This document shows positions 13,492-13,780 of a stretch of DNA of 13,780 bases, piece by piece. The stretch comes from Armatimonadota bacterium. GTDB lineage: Bacteria; Armatimonadota; Armatimonadia; Armatimonadales; Armatimonadaceae. The position numbers were made by a program, and so were the translations under genes. The stretch is from assembly GCA_014379275.1 (NCBI GenBank), contig JACMMA010000296.1, positions 1 through 13,780 on the forward strand, written 5' to 3'. Within the stretch, counting starts at the first letter, position 1; the number at the start of each line of letters is the position of its first letter. The notes under the pieces are model-generated. The model was not told the DNA's origin, did not search any database, and saw only the letters and a program-made list of their open reading frames with translations.

Positions 13492-13780
13492 ATGAACAAA
13501 CAAAGCTTTTGGGGCGGTCGGTCTGCTCGTATGGTCGGTTCCTTCGCGCTGGCGTCGCTGGTGCTGGGTCAGCTGCCGCTGGGCGCGCTCTTCAGCGCGC
13601 CCGCGCTCGGGCAGGCCGCGCCCGGCTACCCCGACACCGGCGGCGGTGACGAGGACTCCGGCGACTTCCTCGGGATCAACGGGCTTTCCAACCGCGACGT
13701 CGCCCAGGCCGGCGTGATCGGCCTCGCGATCTTCGGCATCGTGACCGCGATCCGCGGCGGGGCCGGGGACGCGGCGGCGA
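13492..13780 (+). CDS. Secreted or envelope protein, N-terminal part (runs off the window)
   Basis: The first 96 codons of a longer gene; the 3' end is beyond the window. The start is an ATG with a well-placed SD sequence (AAGGA at 13480-13484). Residues 1-43 look like a signal peptide: basic start (MNKQSFWGGRSARM), hydrophobic core (VGSFALASLVLGQLPLGALF) and a likely cleavage after GQA. A Gly/Asp-rich segment (YPDTGGGDEDSGDF) follows, and a second hydrophobic stretch around AGVIGLAIFGIVTAI. No family is recognised. Codons after about the twentieth almost always end in G or C, a much stronger bias than in the neighbouring genes. Confidence 0.65.
   Translation, partial: MNKQSFWGGRSARMVGSFALASLVLGQLPLGALFSAPALGQAAPGYPDTGGGDEDSGDFLGINGLSNRDVAQAGVIGLAIFGIVTAIRGGAGDAAA

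Overview
The window looks like a chromosomal segment from a moderately GC-rich, free-living bacterium of a poorly sampled phylum. The mix of genes is DUF4142, DUF4446, multi-PAS stress regulators, an acyl-ACP-reductase-like dehydrogenase and a 'quinate 5-dehydrogenase'-family protein. Many genes lack a Shine-Dalgarno (SD) sequence, and the intergenic gaps carry degenerate heptanucleotide repeats. This would fit Armatimonadota or a similar deep lineage, but that assignment is inference; no 16S rRNA or other phylogenetic marker is present apart from a piece of RNase P RNA. Nothing points to a prophage, transposon, CRISPR array or plasmid.

Left region (1-2343, plus strand): the 3' part of the RNase P RNA (rnpB), a repeat-derived gap, then moaD and moaE (the two subunits of molybdopterin synthase) and rimI. 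The moaE stop overlaps the rimI start (GTGA). A secreted DUF4142 protein with a methionine-rich tail follows. A bidirectional hairpin terminator separates it from the next genes.

Region 2430-7093 (minus strand): a PAS-PAS-PAS-PP2C phosphatase (RsbU/SpoIIE type) lies upstream of a four-PAS protein ending in an RsbW-like ATPase. A small hydrophilic protein gene follows. The first two are the two opposing enzymes of a partner-switching system, but no STAS antagonist (RsbV) or target sigma factor of that type is next to them. A 33-codon leader ORF with the best SD sequence of the area overlaps the kinase start.

Region 7314-10004 (plus strand): a DUF4446 membrane protein, an ECF sigma factor and its membrane-spanning anti-sigma factor. 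The gaps between these three genes consist almost entirely of heptamer repeats, one of them a perfect 62-bp palindrome. The anti-sigma factor lacks zinc-ligand cysteines and appears to end in a secretin/TonB-type STN-like domain.

Region 10040-13286 (minus strand): an operon of a PfkB-family protein whose signature residues are replaced, a quinate-5-dehydrogenase-family protein (TTGA stop/start overlap with pfkB), an acyl-ACP-reductase-like dehydrogenase keeping the catalytic-type Cys, and two tiny ORFs in the same frame separated by one TGA. It ends at a hairpin shared with the convergent anti-sigma gene.

Right edge (13492-13780, plus strand): the start of a secreted protein gene, cut by the window end, with markedly higher GC content than everything else.

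The most unusual items are the heptamer-repeat gaps that abut start codons, the degenerate PfkB protein locked in an operon with the reductase-like and quinate-dehydrogenase-like genes, and the UGA-separated small ORFs at the end of that operon.
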